Source: Petunia secreta
Taxonomy: Eukaryota > Streptophyta > Magnoliopsida > Solanales > Solanaceae
Direction: 5' to 3'
DNA length: 64,000 nt
NCBI GenBank assembly: GCA_029990175.1
Contig: JARKIP010000053.1
Location: forward strand, 15,890,001-15,954,000
The notes under the pieces were generated by a model. It searched no databases, was not told the origin of the DNA, and saw only the letters and a program-made list of their open reading frames with translations. The position numbers were made by a program, and so were the translations under genes. Position 1 is the stretch's first letter. The number at the start of each line of letters is the position of its first letter. Below, one piece after another: positions 1-13,010 of the stretch.

Positions 1-1548
1 CTGACTCCCTGCTAAAACCAGCCATTACACTTCACTGCAGCTCCCCATAGCACATGCACATTTACCCTGCTGAGAACTCTCCAAACAAACAACCAGGAAC
101 ACCAGAACACCCACATCATACCAGAACTTCCTCCTACACTGCTATCCCTACTCACTTAATCAAAACTCACTCCTTTCCACTACCAGATCAGCCCCCTGGA
201 CCAAAGAGGCACATCAGCCACTGCAGCAAAACCCCTATGCCTCCAAGAAACTCCCTCACAGCTGAAACAACCCCTTCTTTTTTTATCATTCAAAACAAAC
301 AGAAACCAAACAGAGGACACAACAAACCTTTGAATAAAAGCCAAGAACCAAGGGAAGTCAATTAAGCTAATGACACTAAACTGTAAACAAACTATGAGAT
401 CAAACTTAATCTTTGCAACTTCATTGATTCATTTTCAAATCTCAAATGAGTAGAATAGACCCTTGAATTTCCTTCATTCAAAATGATAGCCTATCATGTT
501 TTGTTGACAGATTTCCTTTCATTCTAAGCAAAACTTATCTTTAATCCCTAAACACCTAAGCAAGTTCAAACGGCTAATAAGCATACTAAGCTGATGAACG
601 CACAAGAAAAGAATCGAACTGAATCATATACTTTCATAGAAGATTAATAAAAAATGTAGAGTTCATAGGAGATAAAGCTACATTTTACCTTTTTTAAGGC
701 AGTGAACGAGGCGAGGGTCCGAAGCGTACGACTCGAACGATGAAGCGATGACACAAAGTCGAAAGCGATGCTCGACTCGAAACCAGAAACTAAAACACTA
801 TGAGTATATATTTTTTAAACTGAGAGAAAATATGAAAATATATTGATACTGCCGTTTTTGTGTGTTAAAATCCTAGAACCCCTTAAACCCTACAAAATGT
901 TAAATATATAGGAGAATTTAGGGTTTACCTTGGACTTTGCAAAATCTGAATTACCCTTGCCATTTTCGATCTAATTCCTTTAGGATAAGGGTCTAAAGTG
1001 TCCATTCCTTTCGGATTGTACACTTTGGATCCTTATCTCCAAGGAAAGATCCAAAGGCTGGGATTTACTTCAATTCCAAATGAGTGGACCAGATTTTGTG
1101 ACCGTTTGTTTGGGAGAGAGAGTGAGGAGATACTAGCTGGAACTGAATGACTCGTCCAGCACATCGAGCTGTACGGAAGGGACAACAATGGCGCGGGTTT
1201 TTGGTGCGGGTCGCGAGGGAAACGGGTTCGGGTAGAGGGCTTTGGGTTTGAAGGAAACTGAAATGAGGATGAGATATGTGCGTGTATTGTATGTATATAT
1301 GTTTGCAAAAGTGAGCTGGAAATTAATTCGTAAGGCAATTTTAGCCCCACTTTAGGAATTATAGGAGTAAGTGAAAAAATTGCACGAGTAGGCTGAAATT
1401 GGGGTTGTATATTGCACACTTAGCCTTTTCTTTTGAAATTAATTAATTTACTATAGCTAATATTAATTTCAATTTTATTTTAAATAATTAGTTTTCATTT
1501 AAATAATTAGTTATTAATTAAGTCTCGGGACGAAATTGGGTGTCAACA
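1..1548 (-). mobile_element. Probable Ty3/gypsy-type LTR (partial, runs off the left edge)
   Basis: The right edge is sharp at 1541-1548 (TGTCAACA on +). Read on the minus strand it gives TGTTGACACCCAATTTCGTC, which resembles the usual start of long Solanaceae gypsy LTRs. Exactly there the copia protease reading frame of the neighbouring element (1549-3179) stops, so this block appears to have inserted into that element. Nothing in 1-1548 reads as a convincing protein; the short open frames are shadows. A GC-rich patch with CG-rich repeats lies at about 700-780. The other LTR and the body would lie left of the window. The family assignment is inference from the terminus; the break in the copia frame is seen directly. 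Confidence 0.45.
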
Positions 1549-3179
1549 AATGGGAGGACAAATTTGTAGAGTCCACCATCCAGTCTACCAAGTTCCAGAG
1601 GCTTCTTCAGAGAAGGGCCCTGCAACATGCATTTATCAAGTGTAAACTGGACTGTGCAGTGTAATTGGTGGACTAACTTGTGTATGGAAATTAAGTTGTG
1701 TTGGAAAGAAGGTATCAGGAGTACATCATGAAGGGTGATTGATGGAGTCAGAGTGAAAGAGCATGTGCATGTTACTTTAACCTTATACCCATTGGGTAAA
1801 GATACTAAGAGAGGTATAGCTAAAGGTTTTATATCAGACAGTATTTCCTTATTTGATGTCATGTGATCAGAGGCTCCTGAATCCAGGATCCATGTCACAT
1901 GATTTGATTGGCTTAACATGCAGATACTAGAGCTATATGACATGTTACCAGGCAGAAGCTTACCGGCAAAGTTAGCTGATGCCATGATATTGATCTGCTG
2001 TTCAGGTATGTTTCCAGTAGTGTCTGAGATGCTTGTTTGCTGAAGGAGTGTCATCAATTGAGAGTACTACTGCTTGGTGAGTCCAGGAACCCTGTAGGTC
2101 TGTGAATTCTTAATGTTGTCAGAGAAAGCACATCCACCAAAATTGTACTCATCTGCTACACTAGCATTAGCAGCTGTTTTCTTCCCTTTCTGGTATTTAG
2201 AGTTCATATTATTTGAATTCCCATTATTGATCCTGTTCAGCTTGGGACACTGCCCAATCACATGCCCTGATCTCTTACAATATCTGCACACAGGATCTCC
2301 TTTGTTCTGATCAAAGTTGAGCTTCTGATTATACTGTTGTCTGGAGTTGGACCCATTACCATAGTTCTGTATACCTTGAGGCCTTGAGTCATTATTGTAA
2401 TTAGGCCTGCTGTTGTTGTTGTTTTGATACGGTCTGTGATTTAGATTTGCATGGAAAGAGGCTGTTTCTGTGGCAAAATGGGAGGAGCTGTGAACCTGTC
2501 TTTGGGATTCATCCTGTAGTAGAAGGCTATAAGCAACATCAAGGGAAGGAAGTGGCTGCATCATGAGCAGATTGCTTCTGACAACCACATATGTGTCATT
2601 CAGACCCATAAGGAACTGATACAGCCTATCCTCCTCTTCCTCCTTGATTATACCTTCCTTTGCAGCACATACACACTTATTTTTGTTGTTCTTCCTTATA
2701 GCTCCCAACTCATCCCACAGCTTCTTGAGTCTATTGAAATAAGAAGCTATATCTAAAGAGGCTTGATGTGTATTACTGATTTCTCTTTTTAACTCAAACA
2801 CCTTAGTTCCATTCACCCCACCATACCTATTTTCTAATTGTGTCCAAATGCTCTCAGCAGTCTCAGAATACTGAACACTTTCTGCTATCTGTGGTGATAG
2901 TGAGCTAGTAAGCCACGAAATAACCATGTTGTTGCATCTATTCCACTGATTGAGCTCAGGGGAGTTATCAGAGGACCTAGGACAACTACCATCAATAAAG
3001 GCTATCTTATTCTTCGCCGACAATGACACAGTCATACTCCTCTTCCATCCCCCATACCCAGTTCCAGCAAAGGGCACATGAACTAAAGATGTGCCAGGGA
3101 TGTCTGATGAGTGGATAAACAGGGGATTGGAAGGATCGGCCACAAAAGTACCATTACCACTACCGCTAGATGTACTCAT
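1549..3179 (-). pseudogene. copia gag-protease fragment
   Basis: The frame starts at ATG 3177-3179. It encodes a retroviral-type gag N-terminal domain, an Asn-rich linker and a CCHC knuckle (CRYCKRSGHVIGQC, about 2240-2285). One in-frame TAG at 2067-2069 separates gag from the region with the aspartic-protease signature WILDSGASDHM (about 1865-1900). The same frame resumes immediately, so this is a single nonsense codon (or, less likely, a readthrough site), not a frameshift. The frame ends abruptly at the insertion point, 1549. Gag forms the virus-like particle and the protease processes the polyprotein; this copy cannot make pol. Confidence 0.8.
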
Positions 3180-3576
3180 ATTTTCTATCAATCAAGGACA
3201 GGATATCAAATTCAACAAGTATCCAGCACAGGCAATCAGAGAATACACCAGAAATTGCACCTTGAAATCACGAGTTTGTGAGTATGAAAGAAATAAAATC
3301 AGTCTTACCAGATCGTCAACGAAGTGAATGTGTGCAGAAACCCCAATTGACAAGCGTAACTGTGAACCCTAGTTTCGAACTCACGAACCGCCTTGGAGGA
3401 AGACTAAGGGAAACTGAACGCCATCTCAAAATGTGACGGAATTATAGGTCCGTCGGAGAAGTGGAAAAACCCTAATTTTTCACGGCGAAGACGAAAGGTC
3501 GCACGGTCAAACTCCGGCAAAACCCTACACGGGTACTATCGGACGAAAGCGGAGAGTCAGGAGAGCAATGATCTAT

Positions 3577-3588
3577 GCTCTGATACCA
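3577..3588 (-). other. Primer-binding site for initiator tRNA-Met
   Basis: The + strand GCTCTGATACCA is the exact complement of TGGTATCAGAGC, the standard copia primer-binding site that pairs with the 3' end of tRNA-iMet. It sits directly inside the LTR end, which fixes the element's orientation as minus. Confidence 0.85.
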
Positions 3589-3866
3589 TGTTAACTTGCT
3601 AACTTGGCCGGAAATGATCAGCTGGGATATGAGATTGAGGCGGCGATTAGAGAGAGAACAGGTGGAATTCTTAGGCTCAGTTGAGAAAAATGAATCCTTG
3701 TTTGTATTGATCAGTATCCGAGTCTATTTATACAATGGACCGAGCCCAGCTAACTAAACTAAAGACTGAAAGTAAATTTACTTGGGCTTTGCCCTTTACT
3801 AATAAATAACAAGTAAATGTGTACAACTTTTACAACTAGCCTGCATCATCATCAATTAGTCCAACA
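3589..3866 (-). repeat. 5' LTR of the truncated copia element
   Basis: The + strand reads TGTTAACTTG...AGTCCAACA, so the minus-strand LTR is 5'-TGTTGGAC...GTTAACA-3' with the canonical TG/CA ends. It is about 278 bp and abuts the primer-binding site. No second copy is present in the window, so the outer boundary rests on the terminal dinucleotide alone. Confidence 0.65.
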
Positions 3867-5535
3867 AAATCGTTTTGTTCACTTTATGTTTTCTAACATA
3901 CTGACTAATACGAGTTAGTCGATCAATTCTATAATAAAGTAAAACTGTATCCTGTATTCAGTCTCTTTTTTTTTTTAAATAATAATTTCACTATTTTTTA
4001 TTTCTGCAAAGTCCCCTATAGGCTAACTTGGAGAAGAGATGCAATCCAAATTGACCTAAATTTTTTGGATGTGTTAATTTGAGTTACACATGAAGTAACC
4101 AATAACATGACTCACAAAAGCTCACCTAAGTTTCAACGGTTAAACATTCGCGAGTTAAATTTTGCACCATCACTATGCTAGAATTCAATTCTGTTTTTCC
4201 TTTCCTTCTCCTTTAGATTATGGCATACCAAAATCTTGTGCTCTGAATTAATATATTACTAGAGAACGCGGTCATTAAAAATTTTAAAAAATATATAGCT
4301 AAATAATTATTGATATAATTTTTATAATAATATAATAAATATTTACTCTTATAATAATTTCGTTTTTAATATATACTCCAATCATAATACTGCCAATTAT
4401 TCATTGTCATGTATAGTTGTATTCAAGGTTGATTAATATTACTAATTTAAACATATTTTAAGTTAGCTTTTTATCATTTTACGTATAAGGGGTTTAGAGT
4501 CTCTTTTATTTCACGACCTGAACTGTACTCTTCCTCATAAACACCGCCAGCAGCGATACAAAAGTTTGCATTAGAGTGCAAAATCTTCTTGACGATAAAA
4601 ATAAAAATAGATGATAGTATATGATTTAAGAAAATAAAGTATTAATTATAGCGCAAATTATTCACATAAAGTAACGAACCCAACAATCACACTATTCCCC
4701 AAAGTGAAAGAAAGAAGTCATAAATGCCAATTCTTATTACACGACATAATCTTTTTTTTAATATCTGAATATTAAAAATAACAAAATTTATTCATGCCAA
4801 CACTTATATTATTGAAAATACACCATTAAGATTTAAGTAAATTTTGGCAAACTAAAAAAAAGAGAGTATAAACACGGGGTGTTCACCAACATGTCCTTTT
4901 CCCCTTGCCTCCTTCCACTCCGTATGTTCACCAACATCTTTCCCTAGCATTACAGGAAATACCAATTCTACAAAAGCTTTTACAAAAATAGCAAATGAAA
5001 ATATCAACCTTTATGAAATTATTCAAGTACATTCCATAACTTGTTCTAAGATCCTTTGAAAATATCATTTCAGTTTTAAGAATTAACCATTGAGTAAGGC
5101 CGGATGAGTGATTAGACTAAACCACAATAAAATTAAATACAAATTATTATGTGCATCCTTTCTTCGAAAAAGGCAGCTTTCATTCTTTCTTGCACTTTGG
5201 AATCTGTAGACACCATCGTCTAGGTGCATGATTGGTCTTTTTTGAGCATTTCATGAAATGTAGCACCAACCAAGAGAATTGTCTATTTCCGTAATCTTGA
5301 CCCCCACAATGTGTTCCTACGATGTTTTAAGAAAAAACAATTACATAGGACAATTTTGTAGTAATGAGAAGCAAAGAACATAAACAGAATAGGAAACTAA
5401 CCTCTAGTTCTAACATATGCTCAACTTACCTGAGGACCATATATAGGGTATGAAAATCTGATGAATATGAATAGGTATGGCAATAACTCAAAATCATTGC
5501 TCACAATGATTGCAGATTAATTGCACGCTATAATC
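3867..5535. other. Intergenic, AT-rich, no gene seen
   Basis: No coding region, tRNA or recognisable transposon end could be supported here. The stretch has long A/T runs and scattered short direct repeats (for example the phrase TGTTCACCAACAT near 4878 and 4924). It ends at the TAATC target duplication (5531-5535) of the next copia element. Confidence 0.6.
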
Positions 5536-6333
5536 TGTTGGGTTTTGGAATGTGAAGAGTGTGAATGCAAAATGGGTTGAAAGGTGAAAAGGTTCCTTTT
5601 TATAAGGGAAATGCACTTTCTCCAACATTGGTAGAGGAAAAGGCTTTTGTTGGGTTTAAATAGAGAAGTGCTTCTTTTAACTCCTAAAAGGGTTGAGAAG
5701 AAGGGAAGCCTCGCGCCGTCGGCGTCACTGGCTCGTCTCGGCTTCGGATTCGAATTTGGTCAAATGATTGATTGACTTAATTTTTTGAACCAACAAAAAC
5801 TAAAATTATTAATTAATATTAATAATAATACTTTATTATTAATAATCCGTTTTTGTAATGGGAATCTGAATTGAATTCAGAATTATTCCTCCACTTTAAT
5901 ATTTTTCCGTTATGTATTAACAGCAGCCGTTAGTATGGTCTTCTGTAACGGCCATATCTGAAAGGTGGTGACTCTTCATATTCTGCCTCCCTTGGCTATA
6001 TATATATTTGTCTTTCGTCAGTCTATTGATATATACAGAACATACAGAAATATTATCTGATTATCCCCTCTCTTTTCTGCATACAAATAGTAAGTCGTGT
6101 GATTTGCTCGGTTACTTTGAGTTCGTCGAGTTCTACGATTTGAAGTGCCGCTACGGTAGAACTGATATCCCGTTCCATCCTGGGAGGAATTAACCCGTGA
6201 ACCTTCGACAACTGTGAGGGGGTTAGATTTCTTAAGGAGACACAAGTAACTTGTGGGCTCGGGATCGGCCAATACACACTGATTATACACTTCTGTTTTG
6301 TATTTTCTGATTTATTTGAACGCAGGAACAACA
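5536..6333 (+). repeat. 5' LTR of the copia element
   Basis: It starts TGTTGGGTTTTGG and ends GGAACAACA, as shown by alignment with the 3' copy. A TATA-like run (TATATATATAT) lies at 5997-6007, upstream of a transcribed R/U5-like segment. The outer neighbour is the TAATC duplication. Confidence 0.9.
5997..6007 (+). promoter_or_regulatory. Putative TATA box of the LTR promoter
   Basis: An uninterrupted TATATATATAT lies about two thirds of the way into the LTR. The same run is conserved in the 3' LTR (about 11624-11634). Its position is right for the U3 promoter; transcription itself is not shown by the sequence. Confidence 0.5.
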
Positions 6334-6580
6334 AGCTTAAGGAATCTATGTTATTTATTTTCTGCACTTAAATAAATATCGTTTAAGAAGACTGGTTAAG
6401 GAGACTAAAACCTTCGTGGTTTTCTTCTCTTATTTACTGTTAATTAATCTGTTTGTGCAGACTAAAAGCCTTCGTGGTTTTTCTACTCCGACTATTTAAA
6501 CAGTTTGTTTGTATCGGTTTGAAGATTTAAATACTTCACCGGTTGTTGATATTCTTTCTGTTTGTGTCATTTTGACAGAG

Positions 6581-9500
6581 ATGACAAACAGAGTGGATCC
6601 AACTGTCCCAGCAGTGAGTGCTACTGCTACCACAGTTTCTGGTGCTGCAGGGTCTAGCCGTGCTGCTACTGCAACGGTTATGCCACCTACAGAAAAGTCG
6701 GAGAAATTTTCTGGTGTGGACTTTAAAAGATGGTAGCAAAAGATGTTATTTTATCTGACCAATTTAAGCCTGCAAAGGTTTATTAAGGAGGATGCTCTGG
6801 TCCTGACTGATGAAACACCTGAAAACAAACGCTTCCTTGTGATTGAGGCTTGGAAGCATTCTGACTTCCTATGCAAGAATTATATTCTAAGTGGCTTGGA
6901 AGATGACTTTGTACAATGTTTATAGTAATGTTGAAACGTCAAAGAAACTGTGGAATGCATTGGAAAAGAAATATAAGACTGAAGATGATGGACTAAAGAA
7001 ATTTGTGGCTACCAAATTTCTGGATTATAAGATGGTGGATAACAAATCCGTTGTATCCCAAGTCCAAGAACTTCAAGTCGTTATCCATGATCTCCTTGCT
7101 GAAGGTTTGATCCTGATTAATACTTATGTTAAAAGTATTAATTATATTGTTGCTAATAAACTTTTCTTTGAAGGTTTGATGATTAATGAGGCGTTTCAAG
7201 TTGCGGCCATGATTGAAAAGTTGCCTCCGTTATGGAAGGACTTTAAAAATTACTTGAAACATAAGTGCAAGGAGATGACCCTTGAAGATTTGATTGTACG
7301 CTTAAGAATTTAAGAAGACAACAAATCTGCTGAAAAGAAGGCTCGTGGGAATGCTACAATAGCGGGAGCAAATATTGTTGAGCATAATCCAAATCAGAAT
7401 AAGAGAAAGAAGCCTTCTGGAGGGAAGACCAACCCTAGCAAGAAAAAGTTCAAGGGAAATTGCTACAACTGTGGCAAGAGTGGACATAAGTCCGCAGACT
7501 GTCGTGTTGCAAAGAAGGACAAGGACAGGAAAAAGGAAAAAGGTCAAGCCAACATGGTTGAAGAGAATAAATTGGCCCAAGGAGTGCAAGACATTGATCT
7601 GTGTGCTATGATTTCTGAATGTAACTTGGTTGGAAATCCTAAAGAATGGTGGATTGATTCAGGAGCCACCCGCCATGTTTGTGCTGTGAAGGAAGTCTTT
7701 GCTTCATATGCTCCCGCTGGACCTGATGAGACACTCTTTATGGGCAACTCTGCGACGACCAAAATTGAAGGATATGGAAAGATATTCCTCAAGATGACAT
7801 CTGGCAAGGTTGTGACTCTGAACAATGTTCTTCACGTTCCTGAAATACGGAAGAACTTGGTGTCTACTGCACTTCTCATTAAAAACGGGTTTAAGTGTGT
7901 TTTTATTTCTGACAAAGTTGTAATAACTAAGAATGAGTTGTATGTAGGAAAAGGTTACCTGACTGAGGGCCTTTTCAAACTCAATGTAATGGTCGTTGAC
8001 ACTATGAATAAAATTACAGCTTCTTCTTACTTACTTGAGTCAAATAATTTATGGCATTCCCGTTTGGGACATTTCAATTATAAAACCTTGCGGAAAATGA
8101 TCAATTTGGAAGTATTGCCTAAATTTGATTGCGAAAAGTCAAAATATCAAATATGTGTTGAGTCTAAATATACTAAACACCCTTACAAGTCAATTAAAAG
8201 GGATTTTGAACCATTAGACTTAATTCATACAGACATTTGTGACATGAAGTCTATACCATCTCACGGTGGAAAGAAGTATTTCATAACTTTTATTGACGAT
8301 AGCACTCGTTACTGCTATGTTTATTTACTTAGTAGTAAAGATGAGGCAATTGACGCATTCAAGCAATACAAAAATGAAGTTGAAAGGCAACTTAACAAAA
8401 AGATCAAAATGATAAGAAGTGATAGGGGCAGCGAATATGAATCTCCTTTTGAATAAATATGTTTGGAATACGGCATTGTTCATCAAACAACTGCCTCTTA
8501 CACTCCTCAATCTAATGGGATTGCGGAAAGAAAAAATCGAACATTAAAGAAGATGATGAATGCCTTGTTAATAAGTTCGGATTTTCCCCAGAACTTGTGG
8601 GGGAAGCTGTATTCACGGCTAATCAAATACTCAATCGAGTTCCCCATAGCAAAACACTTTCCATTCCATATGAGAAGTGGAAAGGAAGGAAGCCCAACTT
8701 GAATTATTTCAAAGTGTGGGGGTGTTTGGCAAAAGTGCAAGTCCCAAAACCCAAAAGGGTTAAGATAGGACCGAAAACAGTTGATTGTGTTTTCATTGGA
8801 TATGCTATAAATAGTAAAGCATATCGAATTCTGGTTCATAAATCAGAAAATCCCGACATTCATGTTAATACGATGATTGAATCTAATAGTGCTGAATTTT
8901 TTGAAAATATATATCCGTATAAGAAAGAACGTGAGTCAGTTAGTGAAAGATCCAAACGACCTTGGGAAGGAACTAAAGGAAATTCACCAAAAGAGGAAGA
9001 ACCAAGATGTAGCAAGCGTCAAAGAACTTTTACTTCATTTGGAGATGACTTTGTCACTTTTCTTTTGGAAAATTAGCCTCGGATGTTTAAAGAAGCCATG
9101 TCTTCTTCAGACTCTCCATTTTGGAAAGAGCAAGTCAATAGTGAAATAGAATCTATTTTGAACAACCATACTTGGGAGTTGGTTGATCTTCCTCCTGGAA
9201 ACAAACCATTAGGTTCTTAGTGGATTTTCAAAAAGAAAATGACAGCTGATGGCGCTATTGACAAGTACAAGGCAAGGCTTGTTGTCAAAGGCTATAGACA
9301 ACAAGAAGGTCTTGACTACTTTGACACATACTCTTCGGTAACCATAATACATCCATACGTATGTTAATAGCATTAGCCGCCGTGTATGGTCTTGAAATTC
9401 ATCAAATGGATGTTAAGACAGCGTTCTTAAACGGGGATTTGGAGGAAGAAATTTACATGGAACAACCTGAAGGGTTTGTGGTTCTGGGAAAAGAAAAGAT

Positions 9501-10650
9501 GGTGCGTAAACTTGTTAAGTCGCTTTATGGACTAAAACAAGCACCTAAACAATGGCATGCGAAATTTGATCATACAATGTTGTCAAATGGCTTTAAAATT
9601 AACGAGTGTGATAAATGTGTGTACATTAAAAATACTCCTAATTATGTAGTCATTGTTTGCTTATATGTGGATGACATGTTGATAATAAGTAATGACATTG
9701 CAAATATAAATGCTACGAAATGCATGCTAACTAGCAAATTTGATATGAAAGACTTAGGAGTTGCCGACTTAATTCTGGGTGTTAAGATCCATAGGACTCC
9801 TCAAGGTCTGGCTTTGTCTCAATCTCATTACATCAATAGTGTGGTTGAAAAATTTAAATATTTGGATTTTAAAGTTTCAAGGACTCCTATTGATGTAAAT
9901 CTTGCTCTAAAAAAGAATAAAGGTCAAAGCACTTCACAATGGGATTATGCTCGTGTTTTGGGAAGTTTGATGTACATCATGAATTGTACTCATCCAGATA
10001 TAGCTTGTGCTATAAGTAAACTAAGTCGATACACGAGTAATCCCAATCAAACTCATTGGATGGCAATGAAACGTGTTTTGGGATATTTAAAATACACCCA
10101 AGACTTTGCATTGTATTATAACAAGTATCCTGCGGTCATTGAAGGATATTGTGATGCTAATTGGATCACCGGCACGACTGATTCTAAGTCCACAAGTGGG
10201 TATATTTTCTCACTTGGTGGAGGAGCGGCATCTTGGAAATCGTCCAAACAAACGTGTATTGCCCGCTCTACAATGGAAGCTGAATTCATAGATTTAGATA
10301 AGGCTGGTGAAGAAGCTGAATGGCTTCAGAACTTTCTGGAAGACATTCCGTTCTGGCCTAAGCCGTTGACACCAATTTGTATACATTGTGATAGTCAATC
10401 GGCTATAGGACGAGCAAGGAATGTCATATATAACGGTAAGAATCGTCATATATGACGAAGGCATAAAACCGTTAGGGACCTACTCTCTAGAGGAAATATC
10501 ACCATTGATACGTGAAGTCAAGGGATAATGTGTCGGATCCGCTTACAAAAGGCCTAACTAGAGAGGCGGTTGAGTGTTCATCGAATGGAATGGGACTATG
10601 GCCAAGGACAAGTCATCACGACGACAACTCTACCTAGAAGACTGGAGATC
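6581..10650 (+). pseudogene. copia gag-pol, multiply disrupted
   Basis: The frame starts at ATG 6581-6583. Recognisable domains are: gag (6581-7310); a CCHC knuckle CYNCGKSGHKSADC (about 7459-7500); a protease signature WIDSGATRHVC (about 7650-7685); the integrase zinc-binding and catalytic core (about 8045-8640); the reverse transcriptase with YVDDM at about 9664-9678; and RNase H (about 10140-10500). Disruptions seen are in-frame stops at about 6734, 7311, 8454, 9074, 9218 and 10453, plus frameshifts near 6906, 8605 and 9350. The second zinc-binding cysteine pair of the integrase also looks altered. The copy cannot encode an intact polyprotein; each domain is recognised from family motifs. 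Confidence 0.9.
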
Positions 10651-11194
10651 CCAAGAACTAGGTTCAAGGAGAATACGAAGTTGTGTATGACGGTCCAACA
10701 TTGTCAATTAAATTTTTGGTCCATTCTCGTTATAAGACAATGTTCAAGTACCAAGGATAAAATGTTAGAGGCATTTTTTAATGATTATCTAAGTTTGATA
10801 TTGTAATTAAATAGTGTACATCTATGGGATTACACATTTAGAAATCACCTATGTAAGTGTGAAGTGGAAGCCGCTTCAAGGAGAATTCTGTGTGGCCAAT
10901 TCTCTAAGCACTTATGAAACCAGGCGGTGTTCATGGCTGAAACAAACAAAACAGTGAGAACCAAAGACGGTTAAGGGCTAGTTGTGTGACTTACGTTGTC
11001 TAGGTATACACCAAAGCTCAACGGTTCAAAGATATCAAATCTACCGATTGACCGAGTATATCCGATGTATGTTCACTACGGAAAGTTCAAAGAAAAACTT
11101 ATTTATCCCGATGCAACTAATTCTTTCTCGCAAATCACACAAGTCTGTCATGCATATTTTCATAATATAGCCATTTCCCATTCATGTGGGGGAT

Positions 11195-11960
11195 TATTGG
11201 GTTTTTGGAATGTGAAGAGTGTGAATGGGAAATGGGTGGAAAGGTGAAAAGGTTCCTTTTTATAAGGAAAATGCACTTTCTCCCACATTGGTAGAGGAAA
11301 AGGCTTTTGTTGGGTTTAAATAGAGAAGTGCTTCTTTTAACTCCTAAAAGGGTTGAGAAGAAGGGAAGCCTCGCGCCGTCGTCGTCGTCGCTCGCTCGTC
11401 TTGGCTTCGGATTCGGTCAATTGATATGATTGATTGACTTAATTTTTTGGACCAACAAAAACTAAAAATATTAATAATAATACTTTATTATTAATAATCC
11501 GTTCTTATAACGGGAATCTGAATTGAATTCAGAATTATTTCTCTACTTTAATATTTTCCCATTATGTATTAACACCAGCCATATCTGAAAGGTGGTGACT
11601 CTTCATATTCTGCCTCCCTTGGCTATATATATATTTGTCTTTCTTCAGTCTTTTGATATATACAGAATATACAAAAATACCATCTGATTATCCCCTCTCT
11701 TTTCTGCATATAAATAGTAAGTCGTGTGATTTGCTCCGTTACTTTGAGTTCATCGAGTTCTACGGTTTGAAGTGCCGCTACGGTAGAACTGATATCCCGT
11801 TCCATCCTGGAAGGAATTAACCCATGAACCTTGGACAACTGTGAGGGGGTTAGATTCCTTAAGGAGACACAAGTAACTTATGGGCTCGGTATCGTCCAAT
11901 ACACACTGATTATACACTTCTGTTTTGTATTTTCTGATTTATTTGAACGCAGGAACAACA
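11195..11960 (+). repeat. 3' LTR of the copia element
   Basis: It aligns along its length with 5536-6333. The first two bases are TA instead of TG, a terminal substitution. It ends GGAACAACA, followed directly by the TAATC duplication. It lacks the run of about 30 bp that the 5' LTR has upstream of the conserved CCATATCTGAAAGGTGG block. Confidence 0.9.
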
Positions 11961-11965
11961 TAATC

Positions 11966-13010
11966 AGCAGTAGAAAATGTAACTAATAAAAGGAAATTTA
12001 AAGAAAAAATGTAACTTAAAGAGAATGGTAACTTAACACTATAAATGCCCTTAAGCACATTCCCAGCCAAGGAGTATTATGATAGAAGTTATTATGTTGC
12101 GGGGCAGTGAGATAGTTGTGAGCCAATGAAATTAGGGAGCAGCTGCAAAATCCTTAGAATTAGAAGTGAATTGAAAATGAGGAAAAAAGAGCCAAAATTA
12201 AAAAGATGAATCCTAGGCCATAGAAGTATGCCACATCACTTGTCTATAATTCTCAATTAGTAGATATATAGATAGATATAGATATAGACTAGGTGGTACT
12301 GAAGGGTGTTAATATAAATTGAGCATGACCATGTCCACTTCGTAATTTTGAGATAGCTGTCTAATTTACAAGCTCTTCATATGGTAATTTTATTCGTTAA
12401 TTTGCAAGCTAACACTTCACCGCTAGTCAGCTACTATGTAAAAGTTAATACACGAGGAAAGCCCCAGGGCCACACTTTCAAAGGGGGGTAATATGCTTAA
12501 GAAAATATAATCATCGCCTTCTACATATAAATCAATCAACACATTCTCTTTTAAAAGTCATCGGTCTATTGGAATGTTATATTGCATCAAAATCAGTTGT
12601 TCGCTTTGGGCGGTAATGTTAGACTCTGAATGTGAACCTTTGTCTTGTTTTCAATTTATTATTTATGTTTTTGTTTTTAGGTGTGAATGAGAGTCTGAAC
12701 TCATACGTCTTTTGAGGGAGATCACTTTTTATATTATGTGGGTAAAAATACGCTATCTATAAATACAGGAGTAGAAGGTCAGCTGGCCAGAACCAGACTA
12801 GCCTCGCAAGTTAACGGGTTCTAAAGACATACGCCCTCCATTAGCCATGACTATTTATCAGGCACGGGCTAGAGCCAATGGGTGTACTCATAGCCGCCCA
12901 GAAATAATTAGACTTTTAGTTAGGGTTTACCTTGGGTAACCGCCTTTTATAATGGGCCAAAGATCATTAGAATATGTATTTTACCATAATTAAAGCTGGG
13001 GTAAACCTAA
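11966..13010. other. Intergenic, no gene seen
   Basis: Nothing protein-coding is supported. A short GATA microsatellite occurs at about 12262-12290. A moderately GC-rich patch at about 12780-12960, resembling spliced repeat DNA, may belong to another decayed element, but no ends were found. Confidence 0.5.

Larger units (their letters stand above)
1549..3866 (-). mobile_element. Truncated Ty1/copia retrotransposon (5' half)
   Basis: On the minus strand this holds, in order, a 5' LTR (3589-3866), a primer-binding site, a leader, gag and the start of the protease/gag-pre-integrase region. It is cut at 1549 by the putative gypsy LTR. Integrase, RT, RNase H and the 3' LTR are not in the window. 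The gag type (N-terminal domain followed by one CCHC knuckle) is related to that of the copia element at 42381-47354. Confidence 0.8.
5536..11960 (+). mobile_element. Ty1/copia retrotransposon with both LTRs, coding region mutated
   Basis: Two LTRs (798 and 766 bp) bound a 6,425-bp element flanked by a perfect 5-bp target duplication, TAATC at 5531-5535 and 11961-11965. Internal order is leader, gag, CCHC knuckle, protease, integrase, reverse transcriptase, RNase H. Integrase before RT makes it Ty1/copia; the gag type suggests the Tork group, which is inference. A polypurine tract (TGTGGGGGA, about 11185-11193) precedes the 3' LTR. The LTRs differ by substitutions and by an extra run of about 30 bp in the 5' copy (about 5925-5955), so the insertion is not recent. 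Confidence 0.93.

Noticed and set aside
54..365. 103-codon open frame on +
   Set aside because: Pro/His/Thr-rich translation of C-rich LTR-like DNA; no motif, no start context, no splice partner.
1033..1419. 128-codon open frame on -
   Set aside because: Lies inside the putative gypsy LTR, low complexity and no family resemblance.
2060..2070. Programmed readthrough of TAG between gag and protease
   Set aside because: Possible in principle, but the codon context does not match known strong readthrough signals and the element is already truncated, so a simple nonsense mutation is preferred.
12262..12290. GATA-type microsatellite as a regulatory array
   Set aside because: Too short and ordinary; no gene nearby to regulate.
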